A DNA stretch of 63,220 nucleotides. Origin: a bacterium (GTDB lineage Bacteria; 4484-113; JAFGCY01). Of this stretch, positions 8,193-17,157 are shown piece by piece. The notes below the pieces were generated by a model. It was not told the origin of the DNA. It saw nothing but the letters and a program-made list of their open reading frames with translations, and ran no database searches. The position numbers and the translations under genes were made by a program. Location: contig JAGRNT010000014.1 in assembly GCA_020440605.1 (NCBI GenBank), positions 1 through 63,220 of the forward strand. Reading direction: 5' to 3'. Positions within the stretch are counted from its first letter, which is position 1. Each line of letters opens with the position of its first letter.

Positions 8193-9245
8193 ATGAAGAT
8201 ACTGAGCATTACAGCAATTGCGGGAATCATGGCGGCCATGCTGCTCATCCCCGCGCATTCCGAGGAAGTGAAGGTCACCGGCCAGCTTAAGACCGACCTC
8301 GACTTCCTGGACGGCTTCGACATCATCATCGGCGACAGCGGCCAGCGCTTCGACGGCTGGTCCGAGCGCGAAACCCGCGTCTTCGCCGAGGTCTACGACG
8401 GCCGCACTTACCACGAGCACTACTTTGACAACCTCCCGGCGATGATGTTCGTGCTGCGTGAGAACTACGAACGCGCCAGCATCACCTGGCTCGAGGTGCC
8501 GGACTACTCCGCGCCGGGACGCGGGCTGATCGACGGCCGTTATGCCTGGTACGTCTGGGACCACGACCGCTACAGCCGTGGCGGCACCCCGCTGGTGCTG
8601 GCCTTCAGTGGCCTGGCGGACGCCCGCCGTGAGGCCGGCCGGCGCGAGGCTTCCCTGCTGAGCTATGAGGACATGCTCTGGCGCCTCTATGACTGGTCGG
8701 AGCAGGCGCACGAGCGCGTCTACTGGCGGGGCTGGGACCGTGAGCGCTGGTCCGACGAGCCGCGCTGGCAACGCGCCTATGATGAACACTGGCAGGACCC
8801 GCGCTGGGATGACAGCGACGGCTTCCTCAGCGTGGAACTGAAGCTCGGCGACTTCACCCTGCGCTATGAGGATGACGACATCTTCGGCGAGGGCGGCCGC
8901 TACCGTGACTACGAGGAGTACCCGGGGCATTACCACGAACGTCCGATGCAGTACTTCGAGTTTGACAAGCAGGATGCAAGAGGCCGGCGCTGGACCAGTG
9001 AGAGTGGGGGCGACCATGACCGCGGCCATGGCAACGACCCCGACGGCTTTGACGAGGACAACCCGGGCCAGGGCCACGGCAAAGGCAACAGTGGCAACAA
9101 GGGCAAGGGCAACAAGGACAAGAACAAGGACAAGGATAAGGACAAGGGCAACGGCAAGGGCAATGGCAAGGCTAAGGGCAGCGCCAGGCAGAGCAGTGCC
9201 GCCCAGGGCCAGCAGTCCCATGGCAAGTCCGGCCGTGGCCATTAG
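8193..9245 (+). CDS. Secreted protein with lysine/glycine/asparagine-rich tail
   Basis: A Shine-Dalgarno sequence AAGGAGG (8181-8187) lies 5 nt before the ATG at 8193; the GTG at 8190 is too close to it. The 350-residue product has a signal peptide (MKILSITAIAGIMAAMLLIPAHS), a highly charged, tryptophan- and tyrosine-rich central region (about 30-250), and from about 275 a low-complexity tail of K, G, N, D and H (units such as KGKGNKDKNKDKDKDK). I recognise no family. The basic, disordered tail could bind polyanions. It is transcribed away from the leaderless gene on the left, with about 215 bp between them. Confidence 0.8.
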   Translation: MKILSITAIAGIMAAMLLIPAHSEEVKVTGQLKTDLDFLDGFDIIIGDSGQRFDGWSERETRVFAEVYDGRTYHEHYFDNLPAMMFVLRENYERASITWLEVPDYSAPGRGLIDGRYAWYVWDHDRYSRGGTPLVLAFSGLADARREAGRREASLLSYEDMLWRLYDWSEQAHERVYWRGWDRERWSDEPRWQRAYDEHWQDPRWDDSDGFLSVELKLGDFTLRYEDDDIFGEGGRYRDYEEYPGHYHERPMQYFEFDKQDARGRRWTSESGGDHDRGHGNDPDGFDEDNPGQGHGKGNSGNKGKGNKDKNKDKDKDKGNGKGNGKAKGSARQSSAAQGQQSHGKSGRGH

Positions 9246-9273
9246 CGGCACGACTCCTCCTGAGGTTCCCTGC

Positions 9274-9294
9274 GTAGGGTGTAGGCCCTACAAT
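9274..9294 (+). promoter_or_regulatory. Promoter element overlapping a palindrome
   Basis: GTAGGG (9274-9279) pairs with CCCTAC (9286-9291), and the second arm overlaps a -10-like TACAAT (9289-9294). The hexamer ends 11 nt before the ATG at 9306, leaving a leader of about 5 nt. Confidence 0.35.
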
Positions 9295-9305
9295 CCAGCC
9301 AGTGG

Positions 9306-9752
9306 ATGCACTCAATCCAGGCTTACGTGATGCCTGCCGCTGAGCAGGGCAGGATCACGGCGCCGCAGTGGCTCAGGCTGCTGCCGCGCTGGCTCGCCCG
9401 CCTGATGCTGGCGGCGGGCTGGATGCTCGTTGTTGCCAACGCCATCTCCCGCCAGGGTGTTTCCGCACTCTGGGCCTGGGATGTGCTGGCGGCGAGTGCG
9501 GGGCTGCTCGTCAGCGGGATCTGGCCGCTAGCCGGCGGGCTTGGTCTGATCGGCTTCTGCATGCTCTACGCCCTCCACTGCACCAATTCACTCTGGCAGC
9601 AGGAAGGCTACAGCGCCGCCAGCTTCACAGGAGCGCTGATCACCGGTTTCGGCAATATCTACGTGCTGATCTGCTATCTGGCAATCGCCCTGCCCGGTGC
9701 ACTGCTGCTGCTTGACCGGCGGCTCAATCACGGGCGGCAAGGGAGCCGCTGA
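9306..9752 (+). CDS. Small integral membrane protein, function unknown
   Basis: A 148-residue protein with about four hydrophobic helices (about 28-48, 53-70, 74-90, 110-138), a basic C-terminus and no family motif that I recognise. The ATG at 9306 follows the -10-like TACAAT; a second ATG at 9330 is also possible. It stands alone between a secreted protein and a small gene on the opposite strand. Confidence 0.65.
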   Translation: MHSIQAYVMPAAEQGRITAPQWLRLLPRWLARLMLAAGWMLVVANAISRQGVSALWAWDVLAASAGLLVSGIWPLAGGLGLIGFCMLYALHCTNSLWQQEGYSAASFTGALITGFGNIYVLICYLAIALPGALLLLDRRLNHGRQGSR

Positions 9753-9764
9753 TCCGGGTGAGGG

Positions 9765-10232
9765 CTAGACCGGCAGGTCGCGCAACAGCCGGCCTGCATG
9801 CTCGAAGGTCCCGGCAGTGATGCACACCGCTGAACCGTCCGGACCACTCAGGCTCATTGTGCTGATTTCCCCGTTCTCCACGCTGCGGGCCAGCACCAGC
9901 ACCTGGCTGAGGATCGCCTTCCAGCGGCCGGCTTCAGGAAACTCCCCGTGCTCCAGCCCCTTGATCAGGCCCAGCAGGGCCGCGGCCACCTCGGCATTCT
10001 CCGCCGCACTGCCCAGCCTGAGCTCCAGCGCCACTGGAGCTCCCGCTGCTTCACCACCCTGCACAGCCAATATCTGCCAGTCCGAGCGGCTGGTGCCGCG
10101 CAGGCCGAATTCGGTCTCCCTGAGCAGGCTGTGCAGGGCGCGCAGCACTGCACTCAGCCCCGTCAGGCTGATCACTGCCCCACTGATCCTGAAGTTCAGC
10201 AGCACCGGGCTGCCCTGCAATGCGTCCTGCAC
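9765..10232 (-). CDS. Hypothetical protein
   Basis: A 155-residue soluble protein without signal peptide or recognised motif. The GTG start at 10232 is preceded by GGAG with 5-nt spacing. Predicted alternation of strands and helices (LLNFRISGAVISL, VALELRLGSA, ISTMSLSGPDGSAVCI) looks like a genuine folded domain. The gene ends 12 bp from the converging membrane-protein gene. Coding on this strand is supported by the start signal and by the lack of a competing gene on the other strand here. Confidence 0.6.
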   Translation of the reverse strand: MQDALQGSPVLLNFRISGAVISLTGLSAVLRALHSLLRETEFGLRGTSRSDWQILAVQGGEAAGAPVALELRLGSAAENAEVAAALLGLIKGLEHGEFPEAGRWKAILSQVLVLARSVENGEISTMSLSGPDGSAVCITAGTFEHAGRLLRDLPV

Positions 10233-10445
10233 CGCTTCTCCCCGCCAGCGGAGAGATCCACCGGCCAGGCCATTATCACATCAGTGCCTGCTTTTTCCGT
10301 GTCACCTGTGCCGCCGGCCATGTCACCCCATGTCTCCGTTTCATGCCACCGATGTCCTCCCCCGGAGTGCCGCGCTGGGGAAGAATATGCGCGGCAAACC
10401 CGCCCTGCTGACACAGATATGCAGGCGCGGAAGAAGGACTGGAAC

Positions 10446-12734
10446 ATGTACGATCAGCGAATCCGGGCAGCGCTGCTGCTGCTCATCTGCTGCTGCCTGA
10501 CTGCCTGCGGAGGCGGACGGGAGGGCAGCCCGACTGCACTGCTCGCCGGCGCGGAGCAGACACAGCCTGCCACTCTCGGCGAGAGCGCGGCTCTCCTGCA
10601 GGAACCGGCGGACCTGGCCGGATTGCCGCAGCTGCCCCTGGAGGCCCCGCGCAGCTCATCCGCACCACCGAGCGACGCCGACCGGCTCTGCCTCGGCGAG
10701 GAATGGGAGAATGCGCTGGCCTCCAACAAGGTGGCCGGTGATCTCTTCAGCCCGGAGTTCGCCGGAGCGGCTGGCCGTGACCTTAGCGATGCGGCCTATG
10801 CGATCTACCGCTTCAGCAATCTCGCCGATTACACCGGCAAGAAGCAGCTGGTGCTCGGCTGGAGCGCGGCCGGGGATACTCCCCAGGATGTGCGGGTCGC
10901 GCTTTCCAACTATGCGCTCGGCCGCTGGGAATGGCACAGCATGCCCGCCGGCATGAAGCTGCCGCTCTCAGGCTTTGCGGACTATGTCAGCCCGGCCGGC
11001 AATAGCTATGCAATGGTGGTCTCGCTGGACAATGGCAACTTCATCCTCGACTACGTGCTGGCCGGCGGCAGCACCCTGCCGCAGATGCAGGTCACGACTG
11101 ACCTGGACCAGGACCCCCTGAAGAACATCGCACCACGGGTTGTCAGCTTCAACGCCTCCGGCAGCCGCTCCTACGGCGGCAGCATCGTCTCCTTCGACTT
11201 CGACTGGGAAGGCGACGGCATCTGGGATGTTGAAGGCAACCTTGACGGACTGGGCATCCATGAATTCAGCGCCGGAAACTACGACACCACGGTGCGGGCC
11301 ACTGACAACCTTGGACAGCAGAGCAGCCATGTCGTCAGTTTTGCGGCGATCGACCCGGCCAACACCGCGCCGACCGCAAGCTTCACGCGCAGCCCGGAAA
11401 GCGGGGAAGGCCCGCTCACCGTGCAGTTCGATGCCAGCGGGTCTTCTGACGGGATGGGTGGCTACATCACTAAGTACGAATGGGACTTCGCCTACGGCGG
11501 CGGCTATGAGTATGTTTCCGATTCGCCGGAGGCTGAGTGGACCTTCACCCTCGCCGGTGCAAACCAGGTCACCCTGCGCGTGACTGACAACTACCTCGCG
11601 ACACACAGCGTGACCTTCCCCGTCACCCTCACCGAGGGCTGGAATACGCAGGGCATCGTTGGCAACATGGACACGCGCTACCGTCTGGCAATGTGCACCT
11701 CCGGCACTGGGGCGGACGCCCGCGCCTGTGTCGCCTTCTTCCGCTTCGATGCCAAGGACCTCTGCTTCGTGCGCGCAATCACGGCCAATGGCAGCACCTG
11801 GGCCGGCTACTCCAATCCCGTTTCCACGGCGCTTGACACCGGATTCTCACCCAGCATGGACGTGCTGCCCGGCGGGATCCCGATCATCGCCTATGGCCAG
11901 TCCGGGGCCAGTGGCTACGATCTCTACTGCGTCAGGGCTGATGATTTCGCGGCAACCGGCTGGTCCGCGCCGAGCAAGATTGACGCTGGCAACAATTACG
12001 GCATCGGTTCCAGCCTGCGTGTGATCAATACCATCCCCTGCGTCGCGGTCTTTGACCCCACCAAGTCCAGCGGCTCCAGCTACGTGCTGTACTTCCAGGC
12101 CAATGACGGCATGGGTTCGACCTGGAAGCTGCCGCAGATCGCGCTGATGGCCGCCCCCGGCGTGGATTTCGAGAGTGTCACACTCGGCCGGGCGACTGAC
12201 GGGCTCTTCAGGGATCCGATCATCGCCGCCGGCTACCGCAACGGGCTGGAGTACAAGGGCACCTACATCACCTCCGGCACCAATATCGACGGCACGAGCT
12301 GGGATGAACCGGCAGTGCTGGATGGCTGGACTACCCGCGGCAACTTCGTGGATGTGAACGGCAGGCCGGCCTATGCCGGCAGTGAGCTCGGCAAGACGGA
12401 CCCGGGGGGTTTCTTCATCCGGTCGCTTGACGGAGATGGCAATGCCTGGCCCGCTGAGCAGACCAGCTACGCCGGCAGCGCAATTGCCAATGTCTGCCTC
12501 GTCGTGGACGGCAGGCCGGAGATCTACTACCAGGACGGACCCACCAGCCGCCTGCTCAGGGTCCGCGCCGGCGATGACAATGCCACGTCCTGGAGCGAGC
12601 CGGAACTTGTCTGGAACTACATGGGTGAGTACGCCTGCGAACTCAACGGCACCGTGGTGAACGGCATGCCCGTGCTGGCCTATGTGTACTGGAGTGGCAA
12701 TACCAGGGAAATCCGCTGCGTGAGCTGGTACTAG
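10446..12734 (+). CDS. PKD-domain lipoprotein with propeller-like repeats
   Basis: The 762-residue protein has a signal peptide with lipobox LTAC (Cys21) followed by GGG. An Ig-like region follows (about 60-210), then two PKD domains (about 225-400; FDFDWEGDGIWD, YEWDFAYGGGYEY), then about 360 residues of repeats with an NG-x-P-x-x-A-Y pattern (VNGRPAYAG, VVDGRPEIYY, VNGMPVLAY) that suggest a beta-propeller. The open frame begins far upstream at 9948, but the lipoprotein signal starts at 10446, where AAGGA lies about 8 nt upstream. The protein at 26167 has the same order of parts. Likely a surface adhesin or scaffold; no catalytic motif is visible. Confidence 0.85.
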   Translation: MYDQRIRAALLLLICCCLTACGGGREGSPTALLAGAEQTQPATLGESAALLQEPADLAGLPQLPLEAPRSSSAPPSDADRLCLGEEWENALASNKVAGDLFSPEFAGAAGRDLSDAAYAIYRFSNLADYTGKKQLVLGWSAAGDTPQDVRVALSNYALGRWEWHSMPAGMKLPLSGFADYVSPAGNSYAMVVSLDNGNFILDYVLAGGSTLPQMQVTTDLDQDPLKNIAPRVVSFNASGSRSYGGSIVSFDFDWEGDGIWDVEGNLDGLGIHEFSAGNYDTTVRATDNLGQQSSHVVSFAAIDPANTAPTASFTRSPESGEGPLTVQFDASGSSDGMGGYITKYEWDFAYGGGYEYVSDSPEAEWTFTLAGANQVTLRVTDNYLATHSVTFPVTLTEGWNTQGIVGNMDTRYRLAMCTSGTGADARACVAFFRFDAKDLCFVRAITANGSTWAGYSNPVSTALDTGFSPSMDVLPGGIPIIAYGQSGASGYDLYCVRADDFAATGWSAPSKIDAGNNYGIGSSLRVINTIPCVAVFDPTKSSGSSYVLYFQANDGMGSTWKLPQIALMAAPGVDFESVTLGRATDGLFRDPIIAAGYRNGLEYKGTYITSGTNIDGTSWDEPAVLDGWTTRGNFVDVNGRPAYAGSELGKTDPGGFFIRSLDGDGNAWPAEQTSYAGSAIANVCLVVDGRPEIYYQDGPTSRLLRVRAGDDNATSWSEPELVWNYMGEYACELNGTVVNGMPVLAYVYWSGNTREIRCVSWY

Positions 12735-12743
12735 GACCGGCGC

Positions 12744-12749
12744 TATGAT
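12744..12749 (+). promoter_or_regulatory. -10 hexamer TATGAT near the metallopeptidase start
   Basis: TATGAT ends 8 nt before the ATG at 12758 and no Shine-Dalgarno sequence is present, so the transcript would have at most about 2 nt of leader. Confidence 0.4.
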
Positions 12750-12757
12750 TGCAGGGC

Positions 12758-13312
12758 ATGCCGCTCTGCGCTGACTGCAAACGGATGGGCTGCGGCCGCT
12801 GCCGCCTGGCTGGCAACGGCCCGGCTGCGCTCAGGCGCGAAGCCTCACCCTTCGCGGTGGCGCATGACATCCCCGTGGATTTCCGCAGCCATGAGCGCCG
12901 AGAGCCCTATTTCCCGCTGCTCTGCGAAACCCGGCGCGTGCTGCTGGCCCAGCCGCCGGGCTACTGGCGAAGTGGGATGCTCATGGCGCTGGCGACGGTC
13001 CGCTTCCATGTGACTCCGATGTTCGCCGATCAGGCTCGCGGCATCCGCAATCCGCGCGGGCATACGATTCCGCTGCTGACGAACACGATCCGCCTGCGCG
13101 AGGATGTCGCGCGGGGCAGCACCGCCGCTGACGTGCAGCTGCTGCTGCATGAACTGGCGCACCGCTGCGGGGCCGTGCTGCCGGAGTGGAAGCTGTGGTT
13201 CCCCTGGTGGTTCAGCCAGGAGGAGATCTACGGCAGGCGTGTCAATGCGGCGGATGCGATCTCGATGGCGATGCTGGAGCACTACTGCAGGGTCGTGCGC
13301 TGGCCGGACTGA
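12758..13312 (+). CDS. Small zincin-like metallopeptidase
   Basis: The 184-residue cytoplasmic protein carries LLLHELAHRCG (about residues 126-136), an HExxH zinc-peptidase motif in a hydrophobic helix. The N-terminus has two CxxC pairs, CADC and CGRC, that could form a small zinc ribbon. No third zinc ligand can be assigned with certainty; Glu and His residues follow 25-45 residues later. A TTG at 12749 would add three codons, but the ATG at 12758 is more likely. I do not recognise the family, and the substrate is unknown. It converges with the transporter gene, ending 5 bp from it. Confidence 0.7.
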   Translation: MPLCADCKRMGCGRCRLAGNGPAALRREASPFAVAHDIPVDFRSHERREPYFPLLCETRRVLLAQPPGYWRSGMLMALATVRFHVTPMFADQARGIRNPRGHTIPLLTNTIRLREDVARGSTAADVQLLLHELAHRCGAVLPEWKLWFPWWFSQEEIYGRRVNAADAISMAMLEHYCRVVRWPD

Positions 13313-13317
13313 ACAGC

Positions 13318-14535
13318 TCAGCCCGCGGGAATGCCGAACAGGGTGACCGCCAGGCAGAGCAGCGCCATTACGGCGAAGCCCAGCAGGTGGAGGATGCGGA
13401 CCGCGAGCTGCCTGCTGCCGCTGGCAACGAGTAGCGCCACCAGGCACTGCAGGCAGTAGTACAGTGCGAAGGCCCGTGAGGCGATGGCGATGATCGCGTT
13501 GACATCCGTCAGCCAGGCCAGCCCCAGGGTCACGGCGAGAATCAGGATGTAGGCATGGCGTTCCGGCAGGCGCTCGCCGGAGAGATCCTCCACCAGCCCG
13601 CCCGCACCGGCGCTGTCAGCTGTCGCCGCACTGAACTGGCTGCCGATCGCCGCGATGCTCAGCAGCACCGGCAGCACCGCCGCGACCGGTTTCGTCATGC
13701 TGATGATCGCGGTCACGTCAGCGCCCGGCCCCTCACTGAACAGCACCGTTGCCAGGCCGATGAACAGGATGTAGATCGCCCCCGACAGCAGCTGGGCGTC
13801 GCGCATCGTGCGGATGCGCTGCTCCGCCGGGTGCAGGTGGCCGAGGTAGCGCGAGGTCTCGAAGCCCTGCACGATGATCAGCAGGCCCAGCAGGATCTGG
13901 ATGTCATGCAGGCCCACGCCGGAGTCAATCCGCGGCAGTTGCCAGTTGCCGCTGCCCAGCAGGCTGAGGTTGTGCACGAGCAGCGCCAGCAGCAGCCCGC
14001 CGATCATCGCCAGGTTGAGTGCCGTCGTATGGCGCTCCAGCCGCTCGAAGACCGACAGGCCCTTCCAGATCCCCACGCCGCAGATGATCACGAGGCTCGC
14101 ACTCGTGATGGCCCTGGCGATCTGTGCGCCTTCCAGCCCGAGGGCCTTCATGGAGAATGCCGCCAGCAGCTGCAGGTAGTAGGTCACGGAGATGAAGTAG
14201 GCGATTGCCAGCACGAGGCGTGAAACGAAGGCTGCGCTCTGGGCCGCGCCCGGTCCCTTGTTCTCCACCGGCTCGAAATGCGCGATGTTGAAGCGGATCA
14301 CCCAGCCCACCATGTAGCTCAGCAGCAGCAGCGCCGCCATGCAGGGCAGGGCGTATACGCCGACACTGTCCGCCAGGAGTGGAGCGCTGACGAGGAAGCC
14401 GCTGCCCATGATCGAGGCCAGCGGTGTGAGCATGGCCTTCCAGTCCCCGGACTCGCGCAGCCGCCTGGACAGCAGCAGCCAGCCTGCCAGTCCGGCTGCA
14501 GCAATGACAATCAGGGCATTGAGCAGGATCTGCAT
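13318..14535 (-). CDS. Multi-spanning transporter, possibly APC/LeuT-fold
   Basis: The 405-residue protein consists of about eleven hydrophobic helices, with short loops and no signal peptide. Features that recall amino-acid or nucleobase permeases of the APC superfamily are the glycine-rich first helices (SIMGSGFLVSAPLLADSVG) and QGFETSRYLG in a later helix. The substrate cannot be predicted. A minus-strand extended -10 (TGC-GAGAAT, plus 14543-14551) ends 7 nt before the ATG and no Shine-Dalgarno sequence is seen. It is divergent from the photolyase gene with 93 bp between starts. Confidence 0.75.
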   Translation of the reverse strand: MQILLNALIVIAAAGLAGWLLLSRRLRESGDWKAMLTPLASIMGSGFLVSAPLLADSVGVYALPCMAALLLLSYMVGWVIRFNIAHFEPVENKGPGAAQSAAFVSRLVLAIAYFISVTYYLQLLAAFSMKALGLEGAQIARAITSASLVIICGVGIWKGLSVFERLERHTTALNLAMIGGLLLALLVHNLSLLGSGNWQLPRIDSGVGLHDIQILLGLLIIVQGFETSRYLGHLHPAEQRIRTMRDAQLLSGAIYILFIGLATVLFSEGPGADVTAIISMTKPVAAVLPVLLSIAAIGSQFSAATADSAGAGGLVEDLSGERLPERHAYILILAVTLGLAWLTDVNAIIAIASRAFALYYCLQCLVALLVASGSRQLAVRILHLLGFAVMALLCLAVTLFGIPAG

Positions 14536-14542
14536 CGGGCTG

Positions 14543-14551
14543 ATTCTCGCA
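14543..14551 (-). promoter_or_regulatory. Extended -10 TGC-GAGAAT, leaderless start
   Basis: The hexamer lies 7 nt upstream of the transporter ATG at 14535, with the TG extension in place. This supports transcription starting at or next to the initiation codon. Confidence 0.45.
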
Positions 14552-14616
14552 CAGGATGCCCTGCCGGGACTTGTGCCGAAAGTGTGATGCCCGCATCACG
14601 TGGCAGCCGGGCGCGG

Positions 14617-14622
14617 TAGGAT
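14617..14622 (+). promoter_or_regulatory. -10 hexamer TAGGAT, leaderless start
   Basis: TAGGAT is followed by exactly 6 nt and then the photolyase ATG at 14629. There is no Shine-Dalgarno sequence. Confidence 0.5.
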
Positions 14623-14628
14623 ATCGCA

Positions 14629-16149
14629 ATGCCGGATCTGCGCCTGATCCTCGGGGACCAGCTGTCCCGCAATATTGCCAGCCTGGATAGCCTGGCTGCC
14701 GGCGATGTCGTGCTGCTCTGCGAGGTGCAGGAGGAAGCCAGCTACGTGCGCCATCACAGGAAGAAGATCGCCTTCATCTTCTCCGCCATGCGCCATTTCG
14801 CCATGGAACTTGAGGAGGAGGGGATACGGGTTGACTACATCCGCCTGGACGAGCCTGGCAACACTGGCAGCCTGACAGGCGAAGTGCAGCGCGCGCTAGC
14901 CAGGCATCGCAGCGAGCGCGTGATCTGCACACATCCCGGGGAGTGGCGCGTGCTGCAGGACATGCGCGCCTGGCAGGATCAGCTCGGCATCCCCGTGGAG
15001 ATCCGTGCTGACAATCGCTTCCTCTCAACGAAGGAGGAGTTTGCCGAATGGGCCAGGGGCAGGAAGCAGCTGCGCATGGAGTACTTCTACCGTGAGATGC
15101 GCCGCAGGCTCGGGATCCTGCTGGAGGGTGAGCAGCCGCTCGGTGGCCGCTGGAACTTTGACAGCGAAAACCGCCGCCCGCCAGCCTCCGGGCTGCTGAT
15201 CCCCCAGCCGCACATGGTCGAGCCCGATGCCATCACCCGCGAAGTGCTGGAGCTTGTTGCCAGCCGCTTCCCTGACAACTTCGGGGAGCTTGAGTCATTC
15301 CATTTCGCCGTCACAAGGAAACAGGCGCTTGCAGCGCTGGAGCTGTTCATCACTGAGCGGCTGGCGGACTTCGGCGACTATCAGGACGCCATGCTTTCCG
15401 GCCAGCCCTGGATGTACCACTCGCATATCTCGATGTATCTCAACTGCGGCCTGCTGGACCCGCTGGAGTGTGCCCAGGCCGCTGAACAGGCTTACCTCGA
15501 GGGCCGTGCTCCTTTGAACGCCGTGGAAGGCTTCATCCGCCAGATCATCGGCTGGCGCGAATTCGTGCGCGGGATCTACTGGCTGCGCATGCCGCAGTAC
15601 CGCGAGCTCAATGCCCTCAATGCCACGCGCCGCCTGCCCTGGTTCTACTGGGATGGCAACACTGAGTTGAACTGCCTCAGGCAGTGCATCGCGGAAACGC
15701 GCCAGCATGCCTATGCACATCACATCCAGCGTCTGATGGTGCTTGGCAACTTCGCCCTGCTGGCCGGAATCCACCCGGATGATGTCAACGAGTGGTTCCT
15801 TGTGGTCTATGCCGATGCCTATGAATGGGTAGAACTGCCCAATGTGACGGGTATGAGCCAGTTCGCTGACGGCGGCTACCTGGCCAGCAAGCCCTATGCC
15901 GCCAGTGGCAGCTACATAAACCGCATGTCGGACTACTGCCGCGCCTGTCGCTACGACGTCAAGCAGCGCACAGGGGAAGACGCCTGCCCCTTCAACTACC
16001 TTTACTGGGACTTCCTCGAGCGCAATCGCAGCCTGCTCGCCGCCAATCCGCGCATGTCGATGACCTACCGCACCTGGGAGCGGATGGATGAGCGGGAGCG
16101 CGTTGACATTCTCGCGCTGGCCCGCTCATTCCTTGACGCTCTGGAGTGA
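14629..16149 (+). CDS. Iron-sulfur bacterial cryptochrome/photolyase (PhrB-type)
   Basis: The 506-residue protein belongs to the deoxyribodipyrimidine photolyase-related (FeS-BCP) family, which repairs UV photoproducts, mainly (6-4) lesions, using FAD and a 4Fe-4S cluster. The N-terminus (LRLILGDQLS) starts the antenna-binding Rossmann domain and the C-terminal half is the helical FAD domain. Cys349, Cys437, Cys440 and Cys453 (ELNCLRQC, YCRACRYD, GEDACPFNYLYW) match the four cluster ligands, which I recall at 350, 438, 441 and 454 in Agrobacterium PhrB. A fifth Cys at 353 is extra. The length is typical. It is monocistronic and preceded by a leaderless-type promoter; nothing nearby shows light control. 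Confidence 0.95.
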   Translation: MPDLRLILGDQLSRNIASLDSLAAGDVVLLCEVQEEASYVRHHRKKIAFIFSAMRHFAMELEEEGIRVDYIRLDEPGNTGSLTGEVQRALARHRSERVICTHPGEWRVLQDMRAWQDQLGIPVEIRADNRFLSTKEEFAEWARGRKQLRMEYFYREMRRRLGILLEGEQPLGGRWNFDSENRRPPASGLLIPQPHMVEPDAITREVLELVASRFPDNFGELESFHFAVTRKQALAALELFITERLADFGDYQDAMLSGQPWMYHSHISMYLNCGLLDPLECAQAAEQAYLEGRAPLNAVEGFIRQIIGWREFVRGIYWLRMPQYRELNALNATRRLPWFYWDGNTELNCLRQCIAETRQHAYAHHIQRLMVLGNFALLAGIHPDDVNEWFLVVYADAYEWVELPNVTGMSQFADGGYLASKPYAASGSYINRMSDYCRACRYDVKQRTGEDACPFNYLYWDFLERNRSLLAANPRMSMTYRTWERMDERERVDILALARSFLDALE

Positions 16150-16165
16150 TCCGGTCCGTCCCGAC

Positions 16166-17140
16166 TCAGCCTGCCGCTGCCGCGCCGAAGCCCGTTCCGC
16201 ACAGCTCCTCTGACAACTCCCAGAGCCTGGCGGCATTGCCGGGATCCACGGCATAGGAGGCCAGACCCTGCGCCGATGCCGGGTCGTCATTGATCTCCGC
16301 CAGCTGGCAGTCCGCCAGATAGCGCCCACCCAGCCCATCCAGTTCCGGGGCCGTGGCCGCATAGCAGCTCGTGGCCGCGCCCATCGGGATGCTCTTGATC
16401 AGGGTGTCCGTATCCTGGATGCGCGCCATCACCTGCTCGATGTCCTGCTCGGACATATGCCGCCCCAGCTCGGTGATGATCGCGCCGGGATGCACGGCAA
16501 AGGCCCGCAGGCCCTGCGCTGCGAAGCGCCGGTCCAGCTCCACGGCGTGCAGGATGTTGGCGGTCTTGGCCTGGCCATAGGCCAGCCACTTGTCATAGCC
16601 GCGCTGTTCGAAGCCGATGTCGTCAAACTGCACCGGGGAGAAGCGGTGCCCGCGCGAACTGAGGTTGACAACGCGCGCGGAACCGGAGCGCAGCAGCGCC
16701 GGCAGCAGCAGCCCCGTGAACAGGAAATGCCCGAGGTGGTTCGTGCCGAACTGCATTTCATGGCCGTCAGCCGTATGCCCGAAGGGGCAGGCCATCACCC
16801 CGGCATTGTTGATCAGGAGGTCCAGCCTGTCATGCCTGGACAGGAACTCCGCCGCCGCACTGCGCACGGCAGCCAGCGAACCCAGCTCCAGCTGCAGCAG
16901 CTCCACCGCCTCGTTGCCGGTCGACTTGCGGATCTCCGCTGCCACCTCTTCGCCCTTCTGCATGTTGCGCAGGGCCATCACCACATGCGCGCCGCGAGCT
17001 GCCAGGGCCCGGGCCGTCTCGGCCCCGATCCCGCTGGATGCGCCGGTGACCAGTACGAGCCTGCCATGCAGGTCGATCCCCGCCAGCACCTCATCCGCCG
17101 TCGTCGTCGGGCCGAAGCCCGTTCTGTCAATGTTTTCCAT
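16166..17140 (-). CDS. Short-chain dehydrogenase/reductase
   Basis: A 324-residue classical SDR with all hallmark motifs: TGASSGIG for the cofactor near residue 40, NNAGV near 120, the catalytic Ser in NLSSRG and Y-G-Q-A-K (Tyr-x-x-x-Lys) near 190. The sequence resembles the retinol-dehydrogenase/WW-domain oxidoreductase branch of SDRs. The start chosen is the ATG at 17140, which follows GGAGG by 6 nt; upstream in-frame ATGs would overlap the TetR gene. It lies 17 bp downstream of the TetR gene on the same strand, so the two form an operon and the enzyme is probably induced by a lipophilic or aromatic substrate sensed by that repressor. Confidence 0.92.
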   Translation of the reverse strand: MENIDRTGFGPTTTADEVLAGIDLHGRLVLVTGASSGIGAETARALAARGAHVVMALRNMQKGEEVAAEIRKSTGNEAVELLQLELGSLAAVRSAAAEFLSRHDRLDLLINNAGVMACPFGHTADGHEMQFGTNHLGHFLFTGLLLPALLRSGSARVVNLSSRGHRFSPVQFDDIGFEQRGYDKWLAYGQAKTANILHAVELDRRFAAQGLRAFAVHPGAIITELGRHMSEQDIEQVMARIQDTDTLIKSIPMGAATSCYAATAPELDGLGGRYLADCQLAEINDDPASAQGLASYAVDPGNAARLWELSEELCGTGFGAAAAG

Positions 17141-17157
17141 GTTTGCCTCCGTTGTCA

